40,385 bases of DNA from Alphaproteobacteria bacterium (GTDB taxonomy: Bacteria; Pseudomonadota; Alphaproteobacteria; TMED109). Positions 8,114 to 17,033 of this stretch are shown here, piece after piece (positions within the stretch are counted from its first letter, which is position 1; each line of letters opens with the position of its first letter). The stretch is from NCBI GenBank assembly GCA_021296265.1, contig JAGWAT010000018.1, positions 1,558 to 41,942 on the forward strand. The letters run 5' to 3'. The notes below the pieces were generated by a model. It was not told where the DNA came from and did no database searches. It saw only the letters and a list, made by a program, of their open reading frames with translations. A program made the position numbers and the translations under genes.

Positions 8114-9544
8114 TTAGCGCCAGAGTCGGATCGTCGGCGGCCGCCTTGTCATGCTGGTCAAGCTGGCGGGATGCCCGTGCGGGGGAGGCGGAGGGACACG
8201 ATCAACCCGCCGCCTTCCCGGTCGGACATGACGATGTCGCGAGCGCGCGACCGCCAGTCCGAGGCCGGAACCGCCGCTTTCCCTGCTCCGGGATGCGTCC
8301 AGGCGGTGAAACGGACGAAACGCCGCTTCGCGCTGATCGGAGGGAATCCCGGGACCACGGTCCGCGACGTCCACGGTGACACCGTGTTCATCGCTGGAGA
8401 GCCGGACCGCCGCTTGGCGGCCGTACTTGATGGCGTTGGCCAGAACGTTGTGGATCGCCCGCTTGACGGCCCGTGGCGCGCACGTCACCAGGACCCGATC
8501 CGGGCCGCCGTAGGCGACAGCCTGTCCGGCGTCGGCGAGATCGTCGCAGAGGCTTCGCACGAGCGCGACCAAATCCGTCGATGTCCTCGGCTCGTCGGCT
8601 GCATCGTCGCGCGCGAATGCCAATGTCGAATCGAGCATGGACTGCATGTCGTCAAGGTCCGCCAGGGCCTTGTTGTATTGATCCTTGTCCGCGATGAATT
8701 CCGCGCGCAGGCGTAGCCGGGTCAGAAAGGTCCGCAGGTCATGGCTGATGGCGGCTAGCATCATCGTTCGGTCATCGACCAGGTGGCGGAGCCGCTCCTG
8801 CATGCGATTGAACGCCCGGGCGGCGTTCCGGAGCTCGCGTGAGCCGTCGATGCCAAGCGGTGGTGAACGCACGTCCATCCCGATGCGTTCGGCCGCTTCC
8901 GAGAATCTGCGAAGCGGTCGGGTTAGGCGAAAGGTGACCCAGAACGAAATGGCCAGGATGACGACCGTCGCTGCCGCCATCCAGAACACCGTGCGTAGGG
9001 CCCAGCGAAGGGACAGCGCACGAGCGGCGACGATGAAGTGGATCCAACCTCCGGTTTCCAGGGCAACCGAGATGCGTGCCTTGGCTCGACTGTGCAGAAG
9101 GTCGCTGTCGGACACCCGTGAAGGACCCTGAACGCGCGGCGCCGGTGGGCTGCGCCAGTGGCCGTAGGTCCGGATTTCCACCTGCCGTCCCCCGAGATCA
9201 GGCAACTCCGTACGGAGGTCCCTCGCATGACGGCGACCCCAGGAACCGGTCGCCGTCCCGGCATGCGGCCAGGCGGCTTCTGTAACCGTGATCCGCAGGG
9301 TCGGGCTGTGGAGGGCCCGCAGGAGATCGGGGCGTTCCGCAGAGGGGGTGCGTTCGACTAACGGCACGATGACGGCGATGCGTTCAGCGACCGATTCCTT
9401 GAACAGGTGCAGCGCCGTGGTCGCGCGGTGGTTGACGTAGATTCCGCCGCCCACCCAGAATCCGAGCATGAGTAGGACGACCACGAGCAGCGTGAACTGA
9501 CCGGCCATGCCCGCCGGCACGAACTGGAGGCGGCCCGTCTTCAT
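8114..9544 (-). pseudogene. Sensor histidine kinase (EnvZ-like), frameshifted near its C-terminus
   Basis: Membrane sensor kinase partner of the response regulator overlapping it by 4 bp (ATGA). TM1 lies at about 13-36, a periplasmic region follows to about 178, TM2 is at about 180-205, then HAMP, DHp and ATPase domains. Present are the phospho-acceptor His268 in ISHDLRTF, the N box NVLANAIKYG, G1 DRGPGIP, the F box FRPFHRL and the G2 start GSGLGLAVARS (425-435). Two defects show. The H-box proline is Phe273. After Ser435 (about position 8240) the frame is wrong: the family's normal ending (RDIVMSDREGGGLIVSL, then a stop at 8158) continues in another frame. About seven residues of the usual IVxxHGG stretch are also missing, consistent with a small deletion. 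The open frame instead runs to 8114 with an arginine- and proline-rich tail. It could be a decaying gene, an altered kinase or an assembly error. Confidence 0.75.
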
Positions 9545-10266
9545 TCGCGTTCTACGTCCGCTGTGAAGACGTAGCCACCGTTTCGAACCGTCTTGATCAG
9601 CGTCGGGTGCCTCGGGTCCGATTCCACCTTGCGTCGTAGTCGGCTGAGCTGCACGTCGACCGAACGGTCATAGGGAATCGCGTCGCGACCGCGTGTGAGG
9701 TCCAGCAACTGATCCCGACTCAGCACGCGATGGGGCCGCTCCGCCAGGGCGGCGAGAAGTTCGAATTCGCCGGAGGTCAGTGTGACCAAGGTTCCCGACG
9801 GATCACGCAATTCACGCGCGGTCAGCGACAGGAACCATCCGAGAAACTTCAGCGTTTGACCCGCCCCGGTAGCTGCTTCGACCCGCGTGCTCGCGCGGGA
9901 ACGTCGCAGCACGGCCTTGATGCGCGCCAGGAGTTCGCGTGGGTTGAATGGTTTGGCAAGGTAGTCGTCAGCACCGAGCTCGAGTCCCACAATGCGGTCG
10001 GTTTCTTCGCCGAGCGCGGTCAGCATGATGATCGGAAGCGAGCTGCTCGATCGCAGCCGCTGGCAGATGGCAAGGCCGTCTTCTCCGGGCATCATGAGAT
10101 CGAGAACGATGATGTTGAACCGACCACCGGCGAGCGCCGCATCCATCTCCCGGCCGTTGGCCGCCACCGACGTCCGAAAGCCGTGATCGCGTAAGAATCG
10201 GGCGGTCAGATCACGGATCTCGCGATCGTCGTCGACGATCAGAACATGCGGAGCACGCGTATTCAC
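9541..10266 (-). CDS. OmpR/PhoB-family two-component response regulator
   Basis: A 241-residue DNA-binding response regulator. The receiver domain (residues 7-118) has the acidic pocket Asp12-Asp14, phospho-acceptor Asp56 (VLDLMMPG), Thr83 (MLTAL) and Lys105 (YLAKPF). The winged-helix C-terminal domain (about 140-235) has LTSGEFELLAAL, the recognition helix SVDVQLSRLRRKVE and the wing TVRNGGYVF. The length and the Asp-rich RGRDAIPYDRSVD loop are typical of OmpR-type regulators. It overlaps the kinase by 4 bp and is divergent from the Spy-like gene, with a large inverted repeat between. Autoregulation and control of the Spy-like gene are likely but inferred. Since the kinase is damaged, this regulator may respond to another donor. 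Confidence 0.93.
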   Translation of the reverse strand: MNTRAPHVLIVDDDREIRDLTARFLRDHGFRTSVAANGREMDAALAGGRFNIIVLDLMMPGEDGLAICQRLRSSSSLPIIMLTALGEETDRIVGLELGADDYLAKPFNPRELLARIKAVLRRSRASTRVEAATGAGQTLKFLGWFLSLTARELRDPSGTLVTLTSGEFELLAALAERPHRVLSRDQLLDLTRGRDAIPYDRSVDVQLSRLRRKVESDPRHPTLIKTVRNGGYVFTADVERE

Positions 10267-10307
10267 GGGGAAAAATGTACGCGTTATTGGCTTCAGGTCA
10301 CCAAGAA

Positions 10308-10358
10308 TTTTGTAACGGGCGGTTGCGGCGCGTGCCTCCGCAACCGTTCGTTACAAAA
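10308..10358. promoter_or_regulatory. Large inverted repeat in the divergent regulator/spy-like promoter region
   Basis: The arms are 10308-10328 (TTTTGTAACGG, then GCGGTTGCGG) and 10338-10358 (CCGCAACCGT, then TCGTTACAAAA). They are 21 bases each, complementary except for two positions, and separated by 9 bases. Each arm itself contains a GTAAC-N5-GTTGC half-dyad, and a third GTTACA lies at 10383-10388. It sits between the response regulator start (10266) and the Spy-like start (10442), so an operator for the OmpR-type regulator is the simplest reading. A transcript in either direction could also fold it into a long hairpin. Confidence 0.6.
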
Positions 10359-10441
10359 ATGGGGATTCGCTGCAAAGCTGCTGTTACACGGACACCCCAT
10401 GTTGCCGCCCTGCACTAACCATCGGGTGAAAGGAATCCCGC

Positions 10442-10984
10442 ATGAAACGCTACCGGAAAGTCTTCGCAGGAATCGCCATTGCGTCGGCGATCGCGCTGGT
10501 CTGGATCGCCCTGCCGCAGTCCGGGCCCCGGCCTGCAAACTTCGCCGGCGACGGTCTGTTCACCCCGGCACTCGCCGGGGACCATCGCGGCGGCCATCAT
10601 TTTCGGGGACGTGGCCTTGGGCAGGTCTGCAGTGACGCCCGGTCCCAAAAGGTCGAGGACGTTATCGGCTTTGTCGACGCCTTCTTCATGTTCACGCCCG
10701 AACAGGCCGCCGCCTGGGACGAACTCGTCGCCGCCGTGCGCGGCGGGGACAGCAAGATCGACACGCATTGCGGGACATTGAAGGACGCCGGGCGCCCCTC
10801 GACCGCCCCGGAGCGTCTGGCGCTGATGCGCACGCTCTTGGCGGCCGGTCTCGATCTGGTCGAAACGGTTTATCCGCCGTTTGATCGGTTCTACTCGTCT
10901 CTCGATGCCGAGCAGCAGGAAGCGATCGACAAGCTTTTCACCTGGAGGGGCATGCGGGGCCACGGAGCCCATTCTCCGCGCTGA
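10442..10984 (+). CDS. Spy/CpxP-like periplasmic LTxxQ-motif protein
   Basis: A 180-residue exported protein. The N-terminal signal/anchor is at about 8-25 (FAGIAIASAIALVWIALP), then a His/Gly-rich stretch (HRGGHHFRGRG) and a mostly helical body with two LTxxQ-type repeats: FTPEQAAAWDEL (about 83-94) and LDAEQQEAIDKL near residue 160. This is the organisation of Spy/CpxP, ATP-independent periplasmic chaperones and stress sensors. Two cysteines (CSDARS, HCGTL) are a departure from E. coli Spy. An AAGGA ribosome site precedes the ATG. It is divergent from an OmpR-type regulator with a dyad between, matching the familiar CpxR-CpxP logic, though orthology to Cpx is not shown. Confidence 0.75.
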   Translation: MKRYRKVFAGIAIASAIALVWIALPQSGPRPANFAGDGLFTPALAGDHRGGHHFRGRGLGQVCSDARSQKVEDVIGFVDAFFMFTPEQAAAWDELVAAVRGGDSKIDTHCGTLKDAGRPSTAPERLALMRTLLAAGLDLVETVYPPFDRFYSSLDAEQQEAIDKLFTWRGMRGHGAHSPR

Positions 10985-11290
10985 CGCGAGGATCCGGGGC
11001 CTGCCCTTGGGCGCGGGCGGTAGCCGCTAGCCCCGGCCGGCGCCCCAGCTCGGGGGTGGGCGATCGCGGCTCTCGCCTTCCCGGCGGCGAGCGGCCGGCT
11101 TCGGTCAGCCGAAAGGCAACCGTCAACACGCGCCCGATCGTGCCGGCCGGCCATCCGAAATCTCCGAAGACAGTGCCCATTGGAGACGTTCGTCGGGCGG
11201 CGTTCGGCGGGTCACATGTGGGCCAACGCTCTCGTGGAGGTACGAGAGCGCTTTGCGAGGGCGTATGCTGGGGGCACGGGGAGACGGCCC
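10985..11290. other. Intergenic stretch without recognisable gene
   Basis: About 300 bases between the Spy-like gene and the next small gene. It is GC-rich with several short self-complementary patches (for example CTCGCC...GGCGAG near 11073-11092 and CGGCT...AGCCG near 11097-11112) that may help terminate the upstream transcript. No coding potential with family similarity is visible. Confidence 0.4.
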
Positions 11291-11587
11291 ATGACCCTGG
11301 ACGAATTCCGCGCAACACTTCGTGCTGAGGCCCCGCCGTCAGGCCTTTCCCGGCCGCTCGAGGCGCTGTGGCGGATCGCCAACGACGAATGGGACGCCGC
11401 TCACCGCCTGGTGCAGTCGGGTGCGGGCATCGAAGGAGCGTGGGTGCATGCCCACCTGCACCGGATCGAGGGCGACCGGTCGAATGCCGCATATTGGTAC
11501 CGTCGCGCCGGGAAACCCCTTGCCGAAGCAGCGCTCGACAAGGAATGGGCGGATATCGCCGGCGCGTTGTTGTCGGCCCAGGAATAG
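11291..11587 (+). CDS. Small conserved protein of unknown function
   Basis: A 98-residue soluble protein starting MTLDEFRATL, preceded by GGGGAG 7 bases upstream of the ATG. The body has a recognisable pattern, LEALWRIANDEWDAAH...GAWVHAHLHRIEGDRSNAAYWYRRAG, which I recall from small uncharacterised alphaproteobacterial proteins. It looks like a short helical, TPR-like hairpin rich in Trp, His and Tyr. There is no signal peptide or membrane segment. An in-frame ATG at 11180 would add 37 residues with no such pattern and is less likely. The gene is convergent with smc and not obviously in an operon. No function is proposed. Confidence 0.7.
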   Translation: MTLDEFRATLRAEAPPSGLSRPLEALWRIANDEWDAAHRLVQSGAGIEGAWVHAHLHRIEGDRSNAAYWYRRAGKPLAEAALDKEWADIAGALLSAQE

Positions 11588-11641
11588 GTCGCCGGGGAGG
11601 AGATTGCGGAAGCCTTCGCGCCGGCAGTGCGTTGGCACGCC

Positions 11642-11664
11642 CCGAAGCGACGGCGTCGCTTCGG
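11642..11664. terminator. Perfect hairpin between convergent genes
   Basis: CCGAAGCGAC and GTCGCTTCGG make a perfect 10-bp stem around a GGC loop, 55 bp after the small conserved gene and facing smc. It is a reasonable terminator stem but has no T-tract. The remaining 11665-11979 is GC-rich and shows no gene. Confidence 0.45.
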
Positions 11665-11979
11665 TCGTGTTCGTCGAAGCATGGGCCTGGCGGTCAGTCC
11701 ACTCCAAGTTCGTGCCCGATTGCATGCGACCGAACGGGCAGATGGGCACGGGCGGGGCCCGTGGCGAAGCTGCGCGGGTGTTCCAGCGCGGAGCCCCTTC
11801 CGCTTCGGCCTGTGCCCAACTTCCCACGGCCACGAGGGAAGAGCGTAGGCAACAGCGCTCCCCAAGGGCGCTCTCCGGCGTACCCGTTGAGGCACAGGGG
11901 TCGAGTGGGTGCGGAGTATCAACGCCCCCGGCGGCAGGCCCGCCGCCGCCGGTTTCGACGGTCGGCGGTCCGCTCGGCG

Positions 11980-14900
11980 TCAGCTGGCCTCGCGCAGTCC
12001 CTCCGCGTGGGCGAGATCGACGGAAACCAGCGTTGAGACGCCCGGTTCTTGCATCGTCACACCGTAGAGCCGATCCATCTGGGTCATGGTGAACGGGTGG
12101 TGCGTGACCACCAGCAGTCGGGCATGCGATGCCTTCGAGATCTCGCTGAGGAGCGCGCAGAGGCGCTCAACATTGCTGTCGTCGAGCGCGGCGTCGACTT
12201 CGTCGAGGACGCAGAGTGGGGCGGGCCGAGTCAGGAACATGGCAAAGATCAGGGAGAGGGCGGCCAGGGTCTTTTCCCCTCCTGACAGCAGTGAAATCTT
12301 CTGGAGTTGCTTGCCGGGCGGACTGGCCACAATCTCCAGACCAGCTTCGAGCGGATCTTCCGAATCGACAAGTTCAAGGCGTGCCTCGCCGCCCTGGAAC
12401 AGGGTCTGGAATACGGACCGGAAGTGCTGATCGACCGTGCCGAACGTGCTGCGCAAACGTCCCCGGGCCTCACGGTTCAGCCGGTTGATCGCGCTTCGCA
12501 GTTTCTCGACGGCCTGGACCAGTTCCGTGCGGCTTTCAGAGAGCTTGTCGATTTCGGCCGCCGCTTCCTCGGCCTCGGTCTCGGCGCGCAGATTGACGGG
12601 ACCCACGTTGTCACGCTCCCGATGCAGGCGCTCCAGCGTCCGCTCGAGATGATCTCGCGGCGCGAGCGCCTCTCCCTGCTTCAGACCGGCGAGTTCCGGG
12701 AGCTGGTCGGGAGTGGCGCTCAAGCGGTCCCGGATCCGTTCGCGCTCGCTGGCACGGCGTTCCTCAACCTGTTCGCAGGCGCCTTCGGCCCGGGCCATCG
12801 CCTCGCGGGCCTCGACCTGGCGGGCGTTTATCGCCGTGACGGCCTGGTTGGCCTCGCGTAGCGCAGTTTCACATGCCGCGCGCGCATCCGTTGCTGCTCG
12901 CTGCTGGCCCTCAGCCTCCTGCAGGCGCTCGGCGAGGGCCTCTAGTTGCGTCTCGATTTCCTGCGGCTTCCGACCCAGAGCTGCAAGCTGCTGATCAAGT
13001 TCTGCGAGGCGACGACGGAGTTCCACCACGTGCTGCTCGGCCGCCACCCGTCTGCGATCCCAGTTCTGCCACTGCTGCCGGACGGTCTCGAGGCGCTGGT
13101 GGCGGTGCGTCTCTACCTCCGTCATGCGGGTGTGGGCCTCCAGTGCTCCATTGAAGCCCGCGAGCGCGGTCTCCGTTTGCTGCTGGCGCTCTCCCGCGGC
13201 CTGGGCGAGGGGTTCCACGTCGGTGTAGCTGCGGACCGCAGAGCGGGCCTCATCGAGCATCCGCTCGTGCAGGTCGCGCTCCTCGGCTAGACGGGCGTGT
13301 TCTTCGTTGAGTGACGCCTGCCTCGCCCGGACCTCGATGCTGGCGGCGAGGGCGCCGGCGTGGCGGTCTTGGGCAGCCTTGCGAGCCTGCTCGGCCGCGC
13401 GCCGGACCTCAATGGCGCGGTTCGAAGCGTTCCGGGCTTCGGCTGCTGCTGCGTCGGCCTTGCGTGCGCGTCCTTCGGCCGCGTCCACGCCGGCCTGGGC
13501 CTCTCCGCGTTCCCCTTCCGCCGTGTCGATTTCGCCGTGAAGTTGGTCGAACCGGTTCTTCTGCTGGAACCGCCGGGACACGGGAGTGGCATCGCCTGAC
13601 GAGTGCGTGTACCCGTCCCACCGCCAGAGAGCGCCCGTGCGGTCGACCAGACGCTGTCCGGGAACGAGTTCGCGCTGCAGGGCATCGCCCGCTTCGTCGT
13701 CCACCACCCCGGTGAAGGTGAGCCGCCGCCGCAACGCCGCCGGGCCGCTGACGTATTTCGACAGCGGTACCGCGCCGGCAGGCAGGCTGGTTTCGGTGAC
13801 CTCCCCCAGGTCATGCCAGGTCACCGGGCCGCCGGCGGGGTCCGCTTCCAGATCCTCGCCGAGTGCGGCGGCCGCCGCCCGTTCGAAACCAGGCTGAATC
13901 CGGACCAGCTGGGCCAAGGTGTTCGTGCTGCCCGCCTCCAGCTGCCTGGCGAGCGTGTCGCGTTCTGCCCGGAGGGGATCGAGGCGGCGGTCGGCCCTCA
14001 GCAGTTCGGCGCGGGCTGTCTCAAGAGCCTCGGCGGCCGCCTTGGTCACCTGCTCGGTTTCGGCCAGCTGCTTTCTCGCCGTCATTTCCGCGGCTTCTGC
14101 AATGTCTCCGCGAGAATCTGCGGCCTGAACGTCCGCCTCGAGCGCGTCCAGGTTCCCGAAGGGCGCCTGGTCCCCCGTCGTCAGGTCCTCAAGGGCGGCC
14201 TTGGTCGAGGCGATGCGCTTGCCCAGTCGATCGAGCGCGTCCGCTTTCTCGTCAACGTCCCGGGCCAGGGCCGCCGCCCGGGATTCCGCCCGTGCGAGGG
14301 CCCGCTCCGCTTCGGCCTGCGCCCCCTGCGCATCCTCCAGGGTTGCCCGCGCTTCGCCGAGTTGAGAATCGAGCGCGGTCTTGGTCTCGGCCTCATTCTG
14401 GTGTTCCGCCTCAATCGTGCTCTGCTCATCGTGCAGCGCGGCTTGTTCGCGCGCGATGTCGTGCTGGTTTTCCTGTACGCGGGCCAAGTCGTTTCGCGTC
14501 TGCGCGCACTCGGCTTCCAGCTGATGGTGCCGGGCGGCAACTTCATCGAGCTCGCGGTGCAAGAGGGCCCGTTCGTGCGCAATTCGCTGGACAGCGGCGC
14601 TGGCCTCCGCTTCCGCCTCCTGCAGCATGGGCAGCTTGTCCTGGAGGGAGGCTTGCCGCGAACTTTCCTCGGCTGCCGCCGTGGTGGCGGCGGCCACGTC
14701 CCGCTTGGTGTCCTCCAGTACCGAATGGGCCGCCTCGCCGTCTTCGCGGACTGCGCGCCAGCGGAGGAGGGAAAGCCTGGCGGCGGCCGTCCGCAACCGG
14801 TCGGATACCGAACGGTAGCGTGCGGCTTGGCGGGCTTGCCGCCGAAGCACGGCGAGTTGGGTCTGCTGGGCACCCAGCAGGTCATCGATGCGGGTCAGGT

Positions 14901-15468
14901 TCTCTTCGGTGGAACGGAGCCGCAGTTCGGCCTCGTGCCGCCGGGAATGCACGCCGACAATTCCTGCAGCCTCTTCCAAGAGCCGCCGCCGCTCCGCCGG
15001 TTTGGCGCGGATAATCGCGTCGACCTGCCCCTGCGCCACGATGGCATGCGAGCGGGCGCCGAGCGCGCTGTCGGCGAACAGCAACTGAACGTCGCGAGCC
15101 CGGACTTCCTGCTGGTTGACGAAGAAGGCGGAGCCTTGGCCGCGCCGGATCCGGCGGCAAATCTCAATGGTGTCCGAGTTGTTGAACGCGGGTGGAGCGC
15201 TTCTGTCCTCGTTGTCGATGACGATTCGGATCTCGGCGAGGTTGCGGGCGGGGCGAGCCGCAGAGCCGTCGAAGATGACATCGTCCATTTCGGCGGCACG
15301 CACGCTCCGCGGCGCATGCTCTCCCATCGCCCAGCGGAGGGCTTCGACCAGATTCGACTTGCCGCAGCCGTTTGGGCCGACGACGCCGGTCATGCCGGTG
15401 CCGATTTCAAATTCCGTTTCTTCGACGAAAGACTTGAACCCGGTCAGGGCGACGCGCGTCAATCGCAC
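11980..15468 (-). CDS. smc: Chromosome segregation protein SMC
   Basis: An SMC ATPase of about 1162 residues that forms the core of the bacterial condensin with ScpA and ScpB and compacts and segregates the chromosome. The N-terminal head has VALTGFKSF and Walker A GPNGCGKSNL, followed by VAQGQVDAIIRAKP. Long coiled coils rich in Ala, Glu, Gln and Arg flank a central hinge with LSKYVSGPAALRRRL and VDRTGALWRWDGY, wording typical of alphaproteobacterial SMCs. The C-terminal head carries the ABC signature LSGGEKTLAALSLIFA, Walker B LCVLDEVDAALDD and the His-switch VTHHPFTM. A GTG at 15468 with GGAG 8 bases upstream starts right at VRLTRVALTGF and is preferred over longer frames. No scp genes are nearby. 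Confidence 0.95.
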   Translation of the reverse strand: MRLTRVALTGFKSFVEETEFEIGTGMTGVVGPNGCGKSNLVEALRWAMGEHAPRSVRAAEMDDVIFDGSAARPARNLAEIRIVIDNEDRSAPPAFNNSDTIEICRRIRRGQGSAFFVNQQEVRARDVQLLFADSALGARSHAIVAQGQVDAIIRAKPAERRRLLEEAAGIVGVHSRRHEAELRLRSTEENLTRIDDLLGAQQTQLAVLRRQARQAARYRSVSDRLRTAAARLSLLRWRAVREDGEAAHSVLEDTKRDVAAATTAAAEESSRQASLQDKLPMLQEAEAEASAAVQRIAHERALLHRELDEVAARHHQLEAECAQTRNDLARVQENQHDIAREQAALHDEQSTIEAEHQNEAETKTALDSQLGEARATLEDAQGAQAEAERALARAESRAAALARDVDEKADALDRLGKRIASTKAALEDLTTGDQAPFGNLDALEADVQAADSRGDIAEAAEMTARKQLAETEQVTKAAAEALETARAELLRADRRLDPLRAERDTLARQLEAGSTNTLAQLVRIQPGFERAAAAALGEDLEADPAGGPVTWHDLGEVTETSLPAGAVPLSKYVSGPAALRRRLTFTGVVDDEAGDALQRELVPGQRLVDRTGALWRWDGYTHSSGDATPVSRRFQQKNRFDQLHGEIDTAEGERGEAQAGVDAAEGRARKADAAAAEARNASNRAIEVRRAAEQARKAAQDRHAGALAASIEVRARQASLNEEHARLAEERDLHERMLDEARSAVRSYTDVEPLAQAAGERQQQTETALAGFNGALEAHTRMTEVETHRHQRLETVRQQWQNWDRRRVAAEQHVVELRRRLAELDQQLAALGRKPQEIETQLEALAERLQEAEGQQRAATDARAACETALREANQAVTAINARQVEAREAMARAEGACEQVEERRASERERIRDRLSATPDQLPELAGLKQGEALAPRDHLERTLERLHRERDNVGPVNLRAETEAEEAAAEIDKLSESRTELVQAVEKLRSAINRLNREARGRLRSTFGTVDQHFRSVFQTLFQGGEARLELVDSEDPLEAGLEIVASPPGKQLQKISLLSGGEKTLAALSLIFAMFLTRPAPLCVLDEVDAALDDSNVERLCALLSEISKASHARLLVVTHHPFTMTQMDRLYGVTMQEPGVSTLVSVDLAHAEGLREAS

Positions 15469-15649
15469 CGGAGGCACTCCGTGGAGACTGCCGCAAATAT
15501 ACCACTGCGGTGGAAATGACACAGCATTTGGTAGTTCAGGGCAGAATCTGACCCATATGGCGTGTACCCTTCTGCTGCATCAGACGGGAGAGCAGGTTGC
15601 CGGCGAGCCTCGGTTGACCGGTCTGGGGTGATGGACGATCCTCCACGCC

Positions 15650-16534
15650 ATGCAGATTGAGCCCTTCCTCCCTTCGATCGAGTTCGGCGCGCGGATCACC
15701 GGTGTCGATCTCGGCTCCATGGACGACAAGATCTTTGCGGAGTTCGAGGCTGCCGCGAATCGGTACGCGGTACTGGTGGTTCCCGACCAGATCATGGACG
15801 ATTCCACGCAGTTGGCCTTCAGCCGTCGGTTCGGCCCGCTGGAAACCGGCATTCTGGAAGACAGCGTCGCGCACGGCTTCCCGCCCGAAATCCAGCATCT
15901 CGGGAACATGGACGCCAACGGGCGCTGCCATGCGGTCGACAGCAAGAAGGTGATCTACGACCGCGGCAATCAGTCGTGGCATTCCGACAGTTCGTTCAAG
16001 ACCGTGCCGGCCAAGTTCTCCATTTTGTCGGCGCGCATTCTTCCGGCCGAAGGCGGAGGCACGGAATTTGCCGATGCCCGGGACGGGTACGAAAGCTGGA
16101 CCGGCGGTGAGCGAGGCGTCGACAAGGAAGAGCTCGTGGACGAAATCTGTGCCCACAGCATCATCTATTCGCGCATGCGCAATACTGGCGACATCTTCGA
16201 CGAGTCCGAGAAGGCCACGCTGCCGGGTTCGCGGCAGCGTCTCATCCGTCGCCACCCCGCGACCGGAAGGCGCAACTTCTACGTGGGGTCGCACGCGGCA
16301 TACATCGAGGGCTGGGAAGAGCAGCGCAGTCGCGACCTGTTGGACGAGCTGATCGACTGGTGCGTGCGGCCCGAGCGCGTGTATTCGCACACTTGGAACG
16401 AGGGGGACGTGGTCCTGTGGGATAACCGACGGGTGATGCACCGTGGCAAGCAATGGCCGGAAGGCGAGTACATCCGGGTCATGCACAGGAGCACGGTGGC
16501 GGGAGACGCCCCGTCGGTCGACGAGCCCAACTGA
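15650..16534 (+). CDS. TauD/TfdA-family Fe(II)/2-oxoglutarate-dependent dioxygenase
   Basis: A 294-residue oxygenase of the TauD/TfdA family. The iron ligands are visible as His111 and Asp113 (SWHSDSSF) and His264 (NRRVMHRG), with Arg276 or Arg280 as the 2-oxoglutarate anchor. The N-terminus IEPFLPSIEFGARITGVDL is the family opening. Members hydroxylate taurine, 2,4-D, alkyl sulfates and other carboxylated or sulfonated substrates, often releasing the hetero-group. No sulfonate transporter or regulator is adjacent, so the substrate cannot be named. The gene stands alone, divergent from smc. Confidence 0.9.
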   Translation: MQIEPFLPSIEFGARITGVDLGSMDDKIFAEFEAAANRYAVLVVPDQIMDDSTQLAFSRRFGPLETGILEDSVAHGFPPEIQHLGNMDANGRCHAVDSKKVIYDRGNQSWHSDSSFKTVPAKFSILSARILPAEGGGTEFADARDGYESWTGGERGVDKEELVDEICAHSIIYSRMRNTGDIFDESEKATLPGSRQRLIRRHPATGRRNFYVGSHAAYIEGWEEQRSRDLLDELIDWCVRPERVYSHTWNEGDVVLWDNRRVMHRGKQWPEGEYIRVMHRSTVAGDAPSVDEPN

Positions 16535-16577
16535 GTTGGCGGCCACGCCGCCCGTCAATCCCTAACCGACCGGGTCT

Positions 16578-16610
16578 GGTCCCGGGCCTCGCCGGCAGGG
16601 CCCCGGAACC
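16578..16610 (+). terminator. Possible hairpin terminator after the dioxygenase
   Basis: GGTCCCGGGCC and GGGCCCCGGAACC can pair with one bulge and one mismatch around a 9-base loop, 43 bp after the stop. There is no T-tract. The remaining bases to about 16870 contain no recognisable gene. Confidence 0.3.
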
Positions 16611-16874
16611 GACTGCCGGGCGTTGCGCAACGCGGCCACCGGGCGGGCGGTTCGGCGACGGTCATGCGTGGCCACGTGCCGAACCCGGCTGCGGTGGCAT
16701 TCGGACGACTTTCTGGCTGCACAGAGCAGGCATCGCCGCGAATCTCCTGCAATGCGGAGTTCTGGCCGGCACCCGTGAGCCGGGTCCAATGAAAGAAAGA
16801 CGGGGGTGGGGAAGCAGGATCGGTTTGCCCCCATGAGTTGACAATCCCCAGCCCCTGCTCCATGAAACGGTGCA

Positions 16875-17033
16875 GATGGTGCCCTGTAACCGGGGCCAAA
16901 ATGGGAAACCGGTGTGAATCCGGTGCTGTACCCGTAACTGTCAGCCGGGAGCCGATGGCCACGCATGCCACTGGGAGTTGATCCTGGGAAGGCGGCCAAA
17001 GGCATGGAGCGGCGAGCCAGGAGACCTGCCATC
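16875..17033 (+). promoter_or_regulatory. Cobalamin (AdoCbl-type) riboswitch
   Basis: The conserved core is present in order: GGGCCAAAATGGGAA, then ACCGGTGTGAATCCGG, TGTACCCGTAACTGT, GCCACTGGGAG, CTGGGAAGGCGG, and the B12 box GCCAGGAGACCTGCC at 17015-17029. GATGG (16875-16879) can pair with CCATC (17029-17033) as P1. This element binds adenosylcobalamin and shuts off the downstream gene. A bulged hairpin at 17073-17093 (GGAAAGCGC/GCGCCTTTCC) between the aptamer and the start codon may be part of the expression platform. The regulated gene is the BtuB-type receptor at 17207. Confidence 0.95.

Noticed and set aside
10308-10358. The long dyad as a transcription terminator
   Set aside because: It lies between two divergent starts, where no transcript needs to end; an operator or leader structure is more sensible.
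13603-15519. A 638-codon open frame on the plus strand opposite smc
   Set aside because: It is wholly antisense to a clear smc gene in high-GC DNA, where long shadow frames are expected; no domain or family pattern is visible.
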